Origin: Arcuatula senhousia
Taxonomy: Eukaryota > Mollusca > Bivalvia > Mytilida > Mytilidae
Length of the DNA stretch: 64,000 nt
Assembly: GCA_963971305.1 (NCBI GenBank)
Contig: OZ020304.1
Span: 17,094,103 to 17,158,102 of the forward strand
Reading direction: 5' to 3'
In this document: in pieces, positions 1 through 10,620 of the stretch
Position numbering within the stretch: the first letter of the stretch is position 1
Layout of the letters: every line of letters starts with the position of its first letter
Made by a program: the position numbers and the translations under genes
Notes under the pieces: model-generated
What the model was told of the DNA's origin: nothing
The model's input: only the letters and a program-made list of their open reading frames with translations
Database searches by the model: none

Positions 1-1968
1 TTCCCCGATAATGTTTTTAAATGCACGTACATGACGGTTTTGTATCTTGAGGTATTCTTTAATGTATATTTTTATATTGTGGAGAGGTCATTCTAAAGTA
101 CATCTCACCAAGTATGTGTTTACTTGTGTCCAATCAATTTTATTTAATTCACAAATAAAATATATATGCTAAAGTCTTGCACACAATTTTCAAAAGTGAA
201 CTTTCAATAACATTTTTTCTTTATTTTTTTTCTCGTTCAAACTTTGCGGTATTGAAGATAGTCCCGGTTTGAAAAGTCGGATAAACTATTAATGAACACG
301 TGTGGCTAATTAATTAAACTGCTACTGATACAGGTACAGGTACATGTACATGTATATAAGGTAATATACATGTCATACGAATTACATCCTGTCTCCCGCA
401 GAGTCATTCCATGTTGTATTGAAGTTGGATTTCACAGCAGTTGGCAAATATGGACTTTTATTTTATGAAATGGTTATTTTACTTTAAATGCTTCACAATT
501 ATTTTACTAAATAATATTGAATAGAAACAAATAAAATAAAATATTTCATACTTTAATTTATATAATTAGGAAAACGTAGGTAAAATTAAAAGAGTGAATG
601 CATATAAAGTATATATTATATCTGCAAACTATATAAAGACTGTGTTTTTTAATACGAGAAACGTATCATTTAATGATGTTTAAGAGTCTGTTCATGAGAA
701 AACCATGCAAAAATGGAAATTTTGTCCAGTAGCAAGGTTTTTAATTATGTAAAAGGTATATTGCAACTGAAAGACCATCCTATAAGACTTATTCAGGCAA
801 ATTTATTTTTTCGAAAAATTCAAGATGGCCGCCCTACAGGCCTCAATAGATTATATAGCTTTCATCTGATTTATCGCTTATTTCAATCAAATTTTATTTG
901 AAAATTTGACATTTTTATTGTGATTTTTTCAGTCTACGTAGAAGGAATTAAAATTGTATCAATGTTTTTTTGAAAAAGTGATGTTTGGTCTTTCAAATAC
1001 AGTTCAATTTTCGTAATTCATAATTTTGGTTCCTCTGGTACCTTTAGGTAGGACTTGGGCAGTATTCCAGACTGTTCAAAAATGCTAAAATTTGTTATTT
1101 TTAAGGGCACTTATTGTCCAAGGTAACGCTTTTTTATCCTTATCTTTTAGTAATTCCAAAACAATAACATATCAAGACAAACTTATCAAAAAGCCGAGCT
1201 GGGATTTTACATTTTGACTTAGCCACAGCCCCGGAAAATAAAGACATGTTTTGTTAATTCTTCATAAAATCTACTTTTTGGAGGATTCAGTTTAAAACCC
1301 TGAATGTGTTTGATATGAAACAAAATACATTTAGAACATTTGATACAACAGATGATCACAATACAAGTACCATTTAAGGGTCGAGAAAGACATATACTTG
1401 GGGATTAAGGGTGAAAGATGGGAATATCTTGTGTATTTTGATGAAATGTACAGAAATGGCCAACTTTAGGGGACTATTTTTCATGAATGAAGGGTTGGAC
1501 TATTAATATGGAATATCTTTCCAAAAGACTGTTCTATGGTCTGTACAAAAACATATTTGTAACTTTGCTTTTGGTCATCCCTTGCATGTTACAGCATTAC
1601 AAAAATGGAGATTTGGCCATTTTAGCACATGGCTAAAATGGGCTTTGGGGGCCTATTAGTGGCATCTTTTTGAAATAATTAAAAGATGTACAGAACAGCA
1701 GACTTTATAGGCCAAATGTATATAACTTGTTCTATATAAACAAATAATATTGCAGAAATCAAACAAAAGAGCACTTTCAACTAGTTTCACAAATAAACTA
1801 CTCGTCTGAATTTTTAGTTTGGTAAGTAGTGTGAGTGCTTTTCATTGTAAGAGCGAATATGCCCAAGCACATGTATCTTAGACTTTTTGCCATGTGACCC
1901 AAATAACTCTTAGTGTTGTTTAACTTATCACATATAGAAAAAGACGGCAGAAGTTTCCAACGCAACTT
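1..1968. other. AT-rich non-coding stretch, no gene seen
   Basis: No ORF of convincing length or composition; the 62-codon ORF at 713-901 has no recognisable motif. A short GGTACA/TGTACA simple repeat lies near 325-360. Low-complexity runs of T and A are frequent. Nothing else could be assigned. Confidence 0.6.
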
Positions 1969-2887
1969 CACTGAGAGAAATAAATAGTCAAGCGGACTAT
2001 TTTAGTTAGTACATGCTGATAATCAGATAGTCAAACCAAGTTTGACTATGATAAGTAGTCGCCTGTTGATTCACTAATTGATCACGTGTGCTAATCTGCA
2101 ATGCGCCTCTTCCCGCCTCTCTTATCTTTTCTTTGTTTCAAACGCGTCATTTTGGCCAAGATAGCCGCCATATTTACATGTACGAGAAGAAAGATGATTT
2201 TTTGTTCCTAAGGTAAGATATTATGATAAAAAAGTTTAAAATATTTATCGTAGAAAATAATCATATAGTGCATGTATTTTCATTAAAAAAAAACTTTTTT
2301 TTTTCAATAAGATGTTGTCAATGATTGATAAATTTATCAGCTCCCTGTGAAAGTGGATAAAATGAAAATGCGTTTATTCATTTTTCACGTCTTATACCAT
2401 ACTTTTTATAATTAAATCTTTTCTGAAGTGACATAAAGAATTATGCAACATTAAAAATAACTGGATGTAAATCATGTAAATAGTTTCTGTTTATCTCTAG
2501 ACTTGAGAATTGTCCTGATTGTGGATTTGTTACCAAAAAAGAAGAAACTTTTAAGAAAGAAAATAATTATGATGACTTGAAAGGAAAGAAAACAAAAGAA
2601 AGCATCACGATTCCTTCAAGATCCATAGACGAGTAAGTAGTTAAGAAAGTAGATATTGCATAATACTGTAATTCTATTTAAAAAATAAATTACGGATAAA
2701 AATGAAATATGAACATAAAACAACAACAAAAGATAAACAAAACGTTAATTTAGGATTAGGTACAAGAATTGTTTTAGAGATATACCGGTATATGCATTTT
2801 CAAATTTACATATCTTTTTTAAACATTTAACATTATTGATTTTTTTCAGTATGGATGTGAAGATCTCAATGTTTCCCCTATGTTGGG

Positions 2888-4816
2888 AAATTTCTCCATA
2901 TTCCATTTAAGAACAAAGGGATAGATGCTATAAACATCAGCAATATTTTAAATCGTAAGGAAGTTACATCTCAAATTCCTCCATATTTCAAAAATCAGTC
3001 AACACCAATTGTTTCCTACCGCTACACTAAAACCATAAGTAGTAAAATTTTCAACCATAAAAAGGCATTGCAGGACCTAAACATTGAAGAATATCTAAAG
3101 TCCCCTCTGACATGTGATTGCTCTGCTTCTCCCTTTGTCTATGGTCCATCTGGTCATGTCATCACGGGTGATCTTAAGATAATTGAAAATGATTTATTAC
3201 GTAATGTGGTTTCCCATGGACCTAAATTCAGGGAACCGCAACGTATAAATTGGAATCACAACTTTAAGATCATCATGGACGCTGTGGAGGACTATGCTAG
3301 AGCCTGGATAAAGAGGGAAAAGGACCAAGAACCAGAGCTTGAATCACTGTCGGACTGGGTAAGGACTATCCGATCTCTTGTACGGAGCCGAATAGACAAA
3401 CTTCGCAAATGTGTGAACCCCCGGCCTTCTTCTGTATTTAGAGATCGTGAAGCTCTCAATTGTCTCTCTTCCTTACATGATAGGTATGTTGTCACGCCAG
3501 CAGACAAGGCTTCCAATAATATAGTTTTTGTATGTAAAGCACACTATTACAATTGTCTAATAAAAGAACTAGGCATTGATGGTAATACTTCCGCTAGTGC
3601 TACATACACACGGACTACATTTAACAAAGATGAAATCATAGCCAACCATAGCTCTTTTATGTCCTCTTTCAATATTCCAATGAAAGAGGAACATAAAGAG
3701 TTACCATATTTGTACTGGATACCTAAACTTCACAAAAATCCGTACAAAGAAAGGTATATAGCTGGATCTTCATCATGTTCAACTACAGAGCTGTCCGTTC
3801 ATTTAACTAAAATCTTGTCTGCTGTCAAAGAAGGTCAACAAGCATACTGCGACACTATTTATAATCGTAGTGGAATTAACCATATGTGGATTTTGAAGAA
3901 CTCAAAAGATTTGTTAGATCATTTTAAATCTAGATCATTTTCTGAGGTCCACTCTTTGAAAACGTTCGATTTTTCAACTTTATACACTACCTTGCCACAC
4001 GAAAAACTAAAATGTCGCCTGAAAAAACTTCTCGAAAAAGCCTTTTCAAACTCTAGGAATTTTGTTGTTTTGGGTTATAATTCTACCTACTTTTCCAAAA
4101 CATCTTTCAAAGATAAAATTTGTTACACACTTGAACAAGTTTGCAGTATGCTTGATTTCCTCATTGACAACATATTTGTCACCTTCGGAGGAGAGATTTT
4201 TCAACAACAAATCGGCATTCCAATGGGCACAAACTGTGCTCCTCTCCTCGCCGATTTGTTTTTATACTCTTACGAGACTGAATTTCTTCAGGGACTCGTA
4301 AAGAACAAGAAGATGAAAGAGGCAAGGTCATTTAATCTTACATTCAGATATATTGATGATGTCCTTTCTATCAATAACACTTCATTTGGTAGATGGATTC
4401 CTTCAATATATCCTCCGGAGTTGGAGATTAAAGAGACCACCGAATCAAATTGCTTCACGTCTTTCTTGGATTTGCACCTCGAATTTGACCCAGGTGGTCA
4501 TCTCAGTACAAAAATTTACGATAAACGAGACGATTTTAATTTTAAAATTATTAATTTTCCTAATCTACAGAGCAATATACCTACTTCTCCTGCATACGGT
4601 GTTTATATTTCACAACTTATTCGATATGCCAGAGCTTGCACACATTTTACAGATTTTTTGATCAGACACCGATTTCTTCGTGACCGACTTTTGGAGCAGG
4701 GCTATAAGAAAATACGTCTCATACGATCACTGAAAAAATTCTTTCTTCGTTATCAGCCACTGGTAGAAAAGTTCAAAATTGAGTTAAAAGATATGATAGT
4801 TAATTGTTTTAATTAG
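2888..4816 (+). CDS. Naiad reverse transcriptase (5'-truncated ORF)
   Basis: An open frame runs without a stop from about 2861 to the TAG at 4814-4816. The first ATG-like start is misleading; the frame is open further upstream and related protein starts there. Visible in order: the linker with the CxC motif (LTCDCSASPF, Cys codons at 3113 and 3119) and GHVITGDL; RT1 VTPADKASNN; RT2 YWIPKLHKNP; motif A FDFSTLYTTLPH; motif B GIPMGTNCAP; and motif C FRYIDDVL, with YIDD at 4349-4360. The CxC linker joined to a PLE-type RT is the signature of the Naiad clade, in which a GIY-YIG endonuclease precedes the RT. No C-terminal GIY-YIG follows, so this copy lacks the endonuclease. All catalytic aspartates are present and there are no frameshifts, so the insertion is probably recent. 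An insertion-in-fingers domain is expected for the clade but could not be confirmed by eye. Confidence 0.85.
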   Translation, partial: KFLHIPFKNKGIDAINISNILNRKEVTSQIPPYFKNQSTPIVSYRYTKTISSKIFNHKKALQDLNIEEYLKSPLTCDCSASPFVYGPSGHVITGDLKIIENDLLRNVVSHGPKFREPQRINWNHNFKIIMDAVEDYARAWIKREKDQEPELESLSDWVRTIRSLVRSRIDKLRKCVNPRPSSVFRDREALNCLSSLHDRYVVTPADKASNNIVFVCKAHYYNCLIKELGIDGNTSASATYTRTTFNKDEIIANHSSFMSSFNIPMKEEHKELPYLYWIPKLHKNPYKERYIAGSSSCSTTELSVHLTKILSAVKEGQQAYCDTIYNRSGINHMWILKNSKDLLDHFKSRSFSEVHSLKTFDFSTLYTTLPHEKLKCRLKKLLEKAFSNSRNFVVLGYNSTYFSKTSFKDKICYTLEQVCSMLDFLIDNIFVTFGGEIFQQQIGIPMGTNCAPLLADLFLYSYETEFLQGLVKNKKMKEARSFNLTFRYIDDVLSINNTSFGRWIPSIYPPELEIKETTESNCFTSFLDLHLEFDPGGHLSTKIYDKRDDFNFKIINFPNLQSNIPTSPAYGVYISQLIRYARACTHFTDFLIRHRFLRDRLLEQGYKKIRLIRSLKKFFLRYQPLVEKFKIELKDMIVNCFN

Positions 4817-4869
4817 TGTTTGACTGGTCTGCTGTACTGAGATTATCACCTCAATATCCCTATTGTGTC

Positions 4870-5007
4870 TCACAACTATGTTGTGATCTATGGTCATTAC
4901 CGGATCCTAAGATCGCAATGGAAGAGGGAGGTTTGGCGCCATAAAACCTGGTTTAACCCACCACTTCTTTGGAAGTGCCTGTACCAAGTCAGGACCATTG
5001 CGATCTT
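4870..5007 (+). other. Structured RNA in the Naiad 3' UTR (copy I)
   Basis: Two stems are visible. One is a 7-bp hairpin TCACAAC-TAT-GTTGTGA at 4870-4886. The other is a long stem pairing AAGATCGCAATGG (4909-4921) with CCATTGCGATCTT (4995-5007); inside it CCTGGT can pair with ACC..AGG. The same arrangement recurs in other Naiad copies, and in the copy at 33.6 kb one pair changes on both arms. Function unknown; it is a candidate for RT recognition of the element's RNA. Confidence 0.65.
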
Positions 5008-5245
5008 TAATTCTTCTGGTTTTGTGTTTCTCTCAAATAAAAATTACAACAAAGTTCCAGACAAAAGCTTCTGCATTTTGTTCGTGATAATTTTCATATC
5101 AAACAGTCCTATTATTTTCCACTTATAAAACCTAATTCCAAGAAAATTTTACAGTGTCATACTTTTTTACGTAACTATGTATTATGGGTTAAGCAAATTT
5201 TACAGTGTCACACTATTCTATGTAACTATATATTTCATGGACTTG

Positions 5246-5342
5246 AAGATCGCAATGGAAGAGGGAGGTTTGGCGCCATAAAACCTGGTTTAACCCACCA
5301 TTTCGTTTGAAATGCCTGTACCAAGTCAGGACCATTGCGATC
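5246..5342 (+). repeat. Second copy of the Naiad 3' UTR stem
   Basis: AAGATCGCAATGG (5246-5258) pairs with CCATTGCGATC (5332-5342). The sequence between them repeats the 4922-4994 interval with few changes. It sits 337 bp downstream of copy I and is followed by the terminal TTTTGTTATTACC segment. Confidence 0.65.
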
Positions 5343-6751
5343 CACCAATTCTTCGGTATGACTGATTCGTTTTTGTCATTTTCTCTGGACTATGAGATTG
5401 ATCATTCAAGTTCGGTAGTTTTGTTATTACCTTTATTTGCAGAGAAAAAAGGCATACATGCCCAAACTTGTGAAATACAAGAAATGTTAACAGAAATTAC
5501 AGTTCATCTAAAAATGTAAGTATAAAATTCAGTACTTGTGTTTTATTCAATTTGAACAAAACCTTTACTGCTTTAAAACTACAAATTAAACTTAGTCATT
5601 AGACACGATCCATTTGAAGTATCTTTATACATTTGAAAACTTGACACTGTTTTGAATAAACAATAGCAACAAAAAACAACAAAAACAACATGTCTAAGAT
5701 GATCAAAACTCCGGTTGTTTTTACATAAAACATAAAAATGGGTAAAAAATTCTGAAACTAATGTCACTTCAATGTAACAAACATACTGCTTTTAGGGCGT
5801 GCGTGTGTTTTACTTTTAATAACTAAATCGTTTTATAAATGAATCAAATAGAATATTTTGCAAAATCTTATTTTGTATTTTATTTCAGGTTTCGGGATTT
5901 GTTGTAACAGTGTTGTTCAAAAAAGAGACACGAAGAAGGGTTTTGAAGAAAGTAGATGAATAGTACAGAATTAAACCATGAGTTGCGGTCGTGGAAGAAA
6001 TAGTTATACTGTATAGAAGGAAAATGTGACATTTACCAAGAAATGACATCAGTGTTCATTGTAACTTTTAATGCTTTTAAATTATAAAATATGTTACACA
6101 GAACATTTACACGAACAACCATTTCATTTTTTTTATTCATGACAAAAGGGGGAAATGTATAAATATTTGTCACTTTTTAAACAAAGTTGTAGATGTTTTC
6201 TTTATTTTGCTAAATATTTATAATTTGAAATAGTATATCACTGTTAATCTTAATAATCTTCCTTAAAAAGTAAATAAACCCCAAAAATATTTTAATTCAT
6301 TAAGTGTTCCAGATTTCTATCCCTTTACTTTCAATTGGAGAGGTGATTTTAATCCTCGTGCCTTTTGAAATGTTGGGTGAGAAATAGTTCAGAAAAAAAT
6401 TATAGTTGCATAAATATTGTTAGTAAAACTTGATTCTCTTATTTTCTAAATATTTTACTTTTCTTGTTTTATTATTAATATTTATACTTTTTGCTAGAAA
6501 ACAGAAGTTTGGTGCACGAAGCAATATATTTATATAATATTCTCAGCCAATGTCTTTTGAAATTCCTGTTGAATTTGTTTAGTGTGAATAAATAGATAAA
6601 TTGAAAAACTCCAGTATTTTTAAATTAACATTTTGAATAACTTTTAATACTTATACATGTACAGTCAAAAGCACAAACCAAATGGGGAAAAACAATAACA
6701 ATTGATATAATAACATTCAAAACCACTGGAAAAAAATAGGAACACAATTCA

Positions 6752-7104
6752 ACTAGTCATATCGACTAATTGAAATAGTAGAAAAGTACAATACAAAATA
6801 GTCAAGAAGACAAATCAGAATGGTCAAAGTCGGTAGCCAAAAAGTCAAGCAGACTAGTTAGAATAGTCAGATCTACCCATCTAAATAGTCAAGTGGACAA
6901 AGAAAAATAGTCAAAAACACTAATGAAAATAGTCAAACAGACTTTACTCTTGGTCAAGTTGACTTTTTCTGTAAGTCAAGTGTACTATGCAAACTAGTAA
7001 ACTTGACTATGTGATTAGTCAATTAGACTTTCAGGTTAGTTGTTGAATGGACAGTCACTATGACTATTTTAAATAGTCACGGTGACTATTTTTTTCTCTC
7101 AGTG
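6752..7104. repeat. Right subterminal AGTCAA/TTGACT repeat array and TIR
   Basis: About twenty degenerate AGTCAA, AATAGTCAA and TTGACT motifs in both orientations fill 350 bp up to the terminal inverted repeat. The left end has a much shorter set (about 1988-2060). The final 43 bp contain an ATAGTC/GACTAT palindromic pair before the TIR ending CTCTCAGTG. This array is the likely transposase-binding region of the 1969-7104 element. Confidence 0.6.
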
Positions 7105-7754
7105 TTAATACATCGGGGCTATGCAGAATATGATCGAAACTCTGAATCCAAAAAAGAAACAAACAAAAACACTTATTGATTTCAAATGCCAAAGCGGTCG
7201 GAATAAAGTTATTTATTTTGAACTCGCCTGAGCAACGGTCATTTGAGCTATAGCCGGCATTACTTTGTGTTTCTCAGCTGTCGTCCGTCCGTTCAACTAT
7301 TCAAAGCTCTCCGGCTAAAACCGTTAAGCTAAGTTTTTATGATCTGTAACTTAAATAGTATAGAAAATTCAGCTTGCATATCTTGCTCAGTGTTTATATG
7401 TCTATGTTGATACGTTTAGTTCTTCTACTGGAATAACAAAATGTGTTAAAACGTTAACGGCTTTCTGTATTTCTGTTAGATATTGAAGCTACCTAGACAA
7501 AAAAATCACCAAATATGGTTTTTTTTCAACCACCTGAAAAGGTTTCCGTTTTCTGTGCTTTCTAAAAACCGTTTAGGTTATCACCTCGTCTGTCTTTCTT
7601 CCCAATTGTCCGTTCTTCTATATCAGTCCACATATATCTCAAAATCGCAAATCCGTCTGAACCGCCTGGTGGATTAAAGTGAAACCTGACATGGAAATAA
7701 GCGCCAAGAAATTTTATTTCAATCGGATACCATTTTGGGTCGATAACTTTAATT
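7105..7754. other. Non-coding stretch with a decayed hairpin-element fragment
   Basis: No gene seen. At 7235-7300 there is a fragment of a mollusc-type repeat (GAGCTATAGCCGGC then GTCCGTCCGTT) resembling the end of the repeat-cored elements elsewhere in the window. The short ORFs at 7483-7768 have no motif. Confidence 0.5.
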
Positions 7755-8194
7755 ATGTCTCCCCCCACTTTTGTGGGGAGACATATTGTTTTTGTCGTGT
7801 CCGTCCGTCAATCCGTCCGTCCGTCCGTCCGTCCGTCTGTCCGTCACAAAGTTTGTCAGCGCAACTCCTCTGAAACTACTGAACTGAATACAATGAAACT
7901 TGGTATATAGGAAGTACACCATATGTATTTGTGCATGTTACCAGGAAGTTTTGATCCTCAAATTTTTGTGGGAGTTATGACCCTTTGAACTTTGAAAATT
8001 GTTGAAAATCCTCATTCATCATCTTGTCAGCGCAGCTCCTCTGAAACTACTGAACCGAATGCAATTAAACCTGGTAAATAGGAAGGACACCGTATGTGGT
8101 TGTGCATATGAACAGGAGATTTTGATCCTCAAATTTTTGTGGGAGAAATGGCCCTTTGAACTTAGAACTTTTTGCGGAAACGGGGGGAGACATC
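7755..8194 (-). mobile_element. Repeat-cored hairpin element, GTCTCCCC type
   Basis: One end is a hairpin ATGTCTCCCC...GGGGAGACAT at 7755-7784, followed by a (CCGT)n tract at 7798-7845. Then come two ~171 bp direct repeats (CTCCTCTGAAACTACTGAAC near 7862 and 8033), and the other end GGGGGGAGACAT at 8183-8194. The order end-motif, tandem repeats, GAC/GGAC-type microsatellite, hairpin (read on the minus strand) matches other elements here and resembles non-autonomous helentrons (HINE/DINE/pearl type). Class is inferred from architecture. Confidence 0.55.
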
Positions 8195-8939
8195 GTTTTT
8201 TTTACAATATAGAGTTTATAAAAAAGCATCGGTAAACTTTTTTTATTTCCTTTACGGTTACTGTTGTTTCGTTTTTTATTTGTATCATTTGTAAGAACCA
8301 TTACATGTATGCATTAAACTAAAAATATATCCTTTGGCAATTTTTTTCCAGAAAATAAATGCTCTATTTCCGTGATCTTTTCTCGTACAAACAGACATTC
8401 TATAAGTGTCATTCAAAACCTGTGAAAAATTAGCCCTCACAAAATCCCGAAATCATATGCCATAAACCGTCGTTTCTTTCTTTTCTTGCTTATTATAAAA
8501 AATATTGTTGACTAGATCTTGGTAAACCATTGTTTACTTTTGCGCCGTTTTTCGTATTCAGTTTAAGAAAAAAAATTAAATCATAATATTCGGACATTTT
8601 TATACGTTGTATTAACCTAGCAAAACACTGCATGTACATTTACTTTAAAATATTTCAAAAGAATAAAGATCGCCTACTAAACAAACACATATAATACAGG
8701 CAATTAGCTATGGAGTCCCTATAGGTGTTTGATTACTTTTTAATTTTGATAGAAATAATTTAAATTTTTTACATACATGTTCACTAAATATGAACAGAAA
8801 ATAAAACACTATTGAAAAGTAAAGTAAATCGATCTTTGAGTGCAAGTCTTGATAATTGATTAAAAAAGATATATATAGCAATGAATAACAATTACATGTT
8901 TGTTAATTTTGTTTAAACACTAGAAAAGAACATTGATTT
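8195..8939. other. AT-rich non-coding stretch
   Basis: No gene, repeat array or terminal repeat could be recognised. Short AT-rich ORFs have no domain features. Confidence 0.5.
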
Positions 8940-8959
8940 TCTATGAAAATAGCTCAAGG

Positions 8960-9157
8960 AACACAATACACGGAGCGGTACACGGTACAAGGATCGGTAC
9001 ACGGTACACGGAGCGGTACACAGTACACGGAACGGTACACGGTACACGGAGCGGTACACGGTACACGGAAGGCACACGGTACACGGTACACGGAAGGCAC
9101 ACGGTACACGGAGCAAAATGATCGGTACACGGTACACGGTACACGGAGCGAAATGAT

Positions 9158-9190
<33 letters not shown>
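8960..9190. repeat. GGTACACG minisatellite
   Basis: Imperfect tandem array built from GGTACACG and GGTACACGGAGC units, with variants GGAAGGCACAC and GGAGCAAAATGATC. The unit leaves several frames open on both strands, which explains five overlapping spurious ORFs of 62-108 codons rich in Tyr-Thr-Val-His or Cys-Thr-Val-Tyr. It abuts the start of the next element at about 9222. Confidence 0.85.
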
Positions 9191-9221
9191 AAAAGGGAAC
9201 GTTGAATGATTCAGGGAGTGT

Positions 9222-10620
9222 AGTTAAGGTCAAGGTCATGTGAGAGACGATAAAATGAATTTAACAACACAAACACTCAGTGCAACATCTGGAGTTGTTT
9301 TACATACACTAGAGCTATTAAGTACCACTTTTTATAAGAATCATGCAAAGAGCGATTCATGGGTGGAAAGCCTACACCAATTTATTTTTGATGTGTTACC
9401 CCTACTAGCACCCTGCTTTTCCAAACTAGCCCTTTTCCTGGGAGAAAAAAATCTATAGAATGCATTGGAAAAATGTAAGAAAGGGAGATAACTCAATTTG
9501 TCAATAATTTTAATAGAAACCATTGTAACAAAATGGCAAGATTTTATCGATGAATCACTTTTCTTCAATTTTGCATGATTCTTAGGTGGACTACTACTTA
9601 AGAAGCAATGGGGAAAAATGACACAATTTCACAAAAGACATTCAATTATGAAAATGGGGTCAAAGTCACATTACATGGTTGCAGTTGTAGTTATGTAGAC
9701 TAAAATGGTCTGCCTCCAAATATTGGATAACTAACTATTATATTATAAATAAAGTCTCTATATTGATGTTATATATATAAAAAAGGCAAAGATGCACCAA
9801 TGGCGCATTCTGAATCCAAACGTCCAAAAGAGCGAATGCAAAACCGGTCAACACAAAACACGCACGAACAAACAAGAAACACACAAACATCAACTGGCAA
9901 TGGTGTCGTGGTCATTTGACATGGTGTCAGTGTCGTATGGTCACTGTCTTGGTCAGTTGCGTACACCATAAACCCAAGTATGTGAATACAGATAACATAT
10001 ACCGAGATGTTTTTCACTTATTTCATTTTCAATCATTTTTGGTCCCATAAATTATCTAAGAGTTATCTTGATTTGCGCAACCAGGAAACATAAGACATGG
10101 TTTCAGTTGCATACAATGTACACCATAACCCGGGAGTGTCAATATAGCAGATTGCAGATGCATAGCTATTAAACTTCTCACTTGATACATTTTCCAAACG
10201 CCTTACAAAGGGTTTTATGGTTCCAAAAAAGTCTGCAGATCCGCTATACTACAAAAATGGGGTCAGTTGCAAATGGAATTAGCTGCGTAGACAACATCCC
10301 TAACTGTCTATAAATATTAAATGCCTAGCTACTATACTTTTCACTTAATTTAGTTTCTCAAAAGCCTGGCAAAGAGGTATTTTGGCCCGAAAAACTTCGA
10401 AGTGGACAGAGTCGTTTAACCATGAAAATGGCAAACGGCATGGAGTTAGTTGCGTAGACCATAACCCCAACTGTCTGTATACTTTACCAAACATCAGATA
10501 CCAAGCTATAATACTTGTCAGTAATTAATTTTCCGCAAAGCCTTACAATAAATTTACACCGCCGCCGACGACAGAAAGAAGTTGTCTTGCCTTTAGCGAC
10601 AAACGTTGCAGGCGAAACAA
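9222..10620 (+). mobile_element. Repeat-cored hairpin element, GTCTCGCC type, copy 1
   Basis: Begins near TTAAGGTCAAGGTCATGTGA, as does the copy at 16.86 kb. Contains degenerate ~155-165 bp repeats (anchor GTAGACCATAACCCCAACTG near 9968, 10121, 10283 and 10447), then GCCGCCGACGACAG and a decayed terminal hairpin at 10583-10618. A minus-strand copy of dispersed repeat family A is inserted at 9780-9995. Confidence 0.55.

Larger units (their letters stand above)
2880..5437 (+). mobile_element. Naiad-type Penelope-like retroelement, 5'-truncated
   Basis: Homology to the reverse-strand copy at 23.7-25.2 kb starts near 2880, inside the linker upstream of the RT, so the N-terminal GIY-YIG nuclease is missing. 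The RT ORF is followed by a structured 3' UTR. A second partial copy of the 3' UTR follows at about 5246-5437, resembling the pseudo-LTR/tandem arrangements known for Penelope-like elements. The 3' end, TTTTGTTATTACCTTTATT, is shared with fragments at 16.08, 33.78 and (inverted) 15.07 kb. The insertion splits an exon of the gene carried by the surrounding transposon. Confidence 0.75.
2178..5906 (+). pseudogene. Small multi-exon gene carried in the CMC-like element, interrupted by Naiad
   Basis: Exons that join in phase can be read at 2178-2212 (ATG, MYEKKDDFLFL), 2501-2632 (LENCPDCGF, a CxxC knuckle followed by a Lys/Glu-rich stretch), 2850 to about 2875 (DMDVKISM), 5443-5515 (EKKGIHAQTC to TVHLK) and 5889-5906 (MFRDLL then stop). 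Each has AG/GT borders: AAG|GTAAGA at 2212, TCTCTAG before 2501, GA|GTAAG at 2632, TTTTTTCAG before 2850, GTAAGT after 5515 and TATTTCAG before 5889. The third exon is split by the Naiad element, so the intact protein would be roughly 100 residues. A YY1-like GCCGCCAT lies just upstream of the ATG. The family is not recognised; it may be the transposon's own accessory gene or a captured host gene. This is an inference from splice signals without transcript evidence. Confidence 0.4.
1969..7104. mobile_element. 5.1 kb TIR transposon, CACTA/Mirage/Chapaev-like (CMC)
   Basis: The left end reads CACTGAGAGAAATAAATAGTC (21 bp, split here as CACTGAGAGAAA then TAAATAGTC). The right end, reverse-complemented, is the same with one mismatch, and weaker similarity continues to a shared GACTATTT. 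Both flanks show TT directly outside, a possible 2-bp target duplication. Clusters of AGTCAA/TTGACT lie inside both ends, as expected for transposase-binding subterminal repeats in CMC elements. No DDE transposase was seen, so the copy is non-autonomous. It contains a small multi-exon gene and a Naiad retroelement inserted in that gene. The superfamily is inferred from the CACTG termini; Sola-like or other families are possible. Confidence 0.6.

Noticed and set aside
3068..3070. Start codon of the RT at 3068
   Set aside because: The codon is TTG and homologous frame continues upstream to about 2888, so the ORF start there is an artefact.
4870..5007. Hammerhead ribozyme or SECIS element in the Naiad 3' UTR
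   Set aside because: No CTGANGA/GAAA hammerhead core and no ATGA..GA SECIS quartet was visible; kept only as an unassigned structure.
5889..5962. Alternative reading VSGFVVTVLFKKETRRRV of the last exon of the transposon-borne gene
   Set aside because: It is in the wrong phase for the preceding donor; the in-phase reading ends FRDLL stop.
8913..9239. Overlapping 62-108 codon ORFs on both strands
   Set aside because: All arise from the GGTACACG minisatellite; composition is periodic and no frame stands out.
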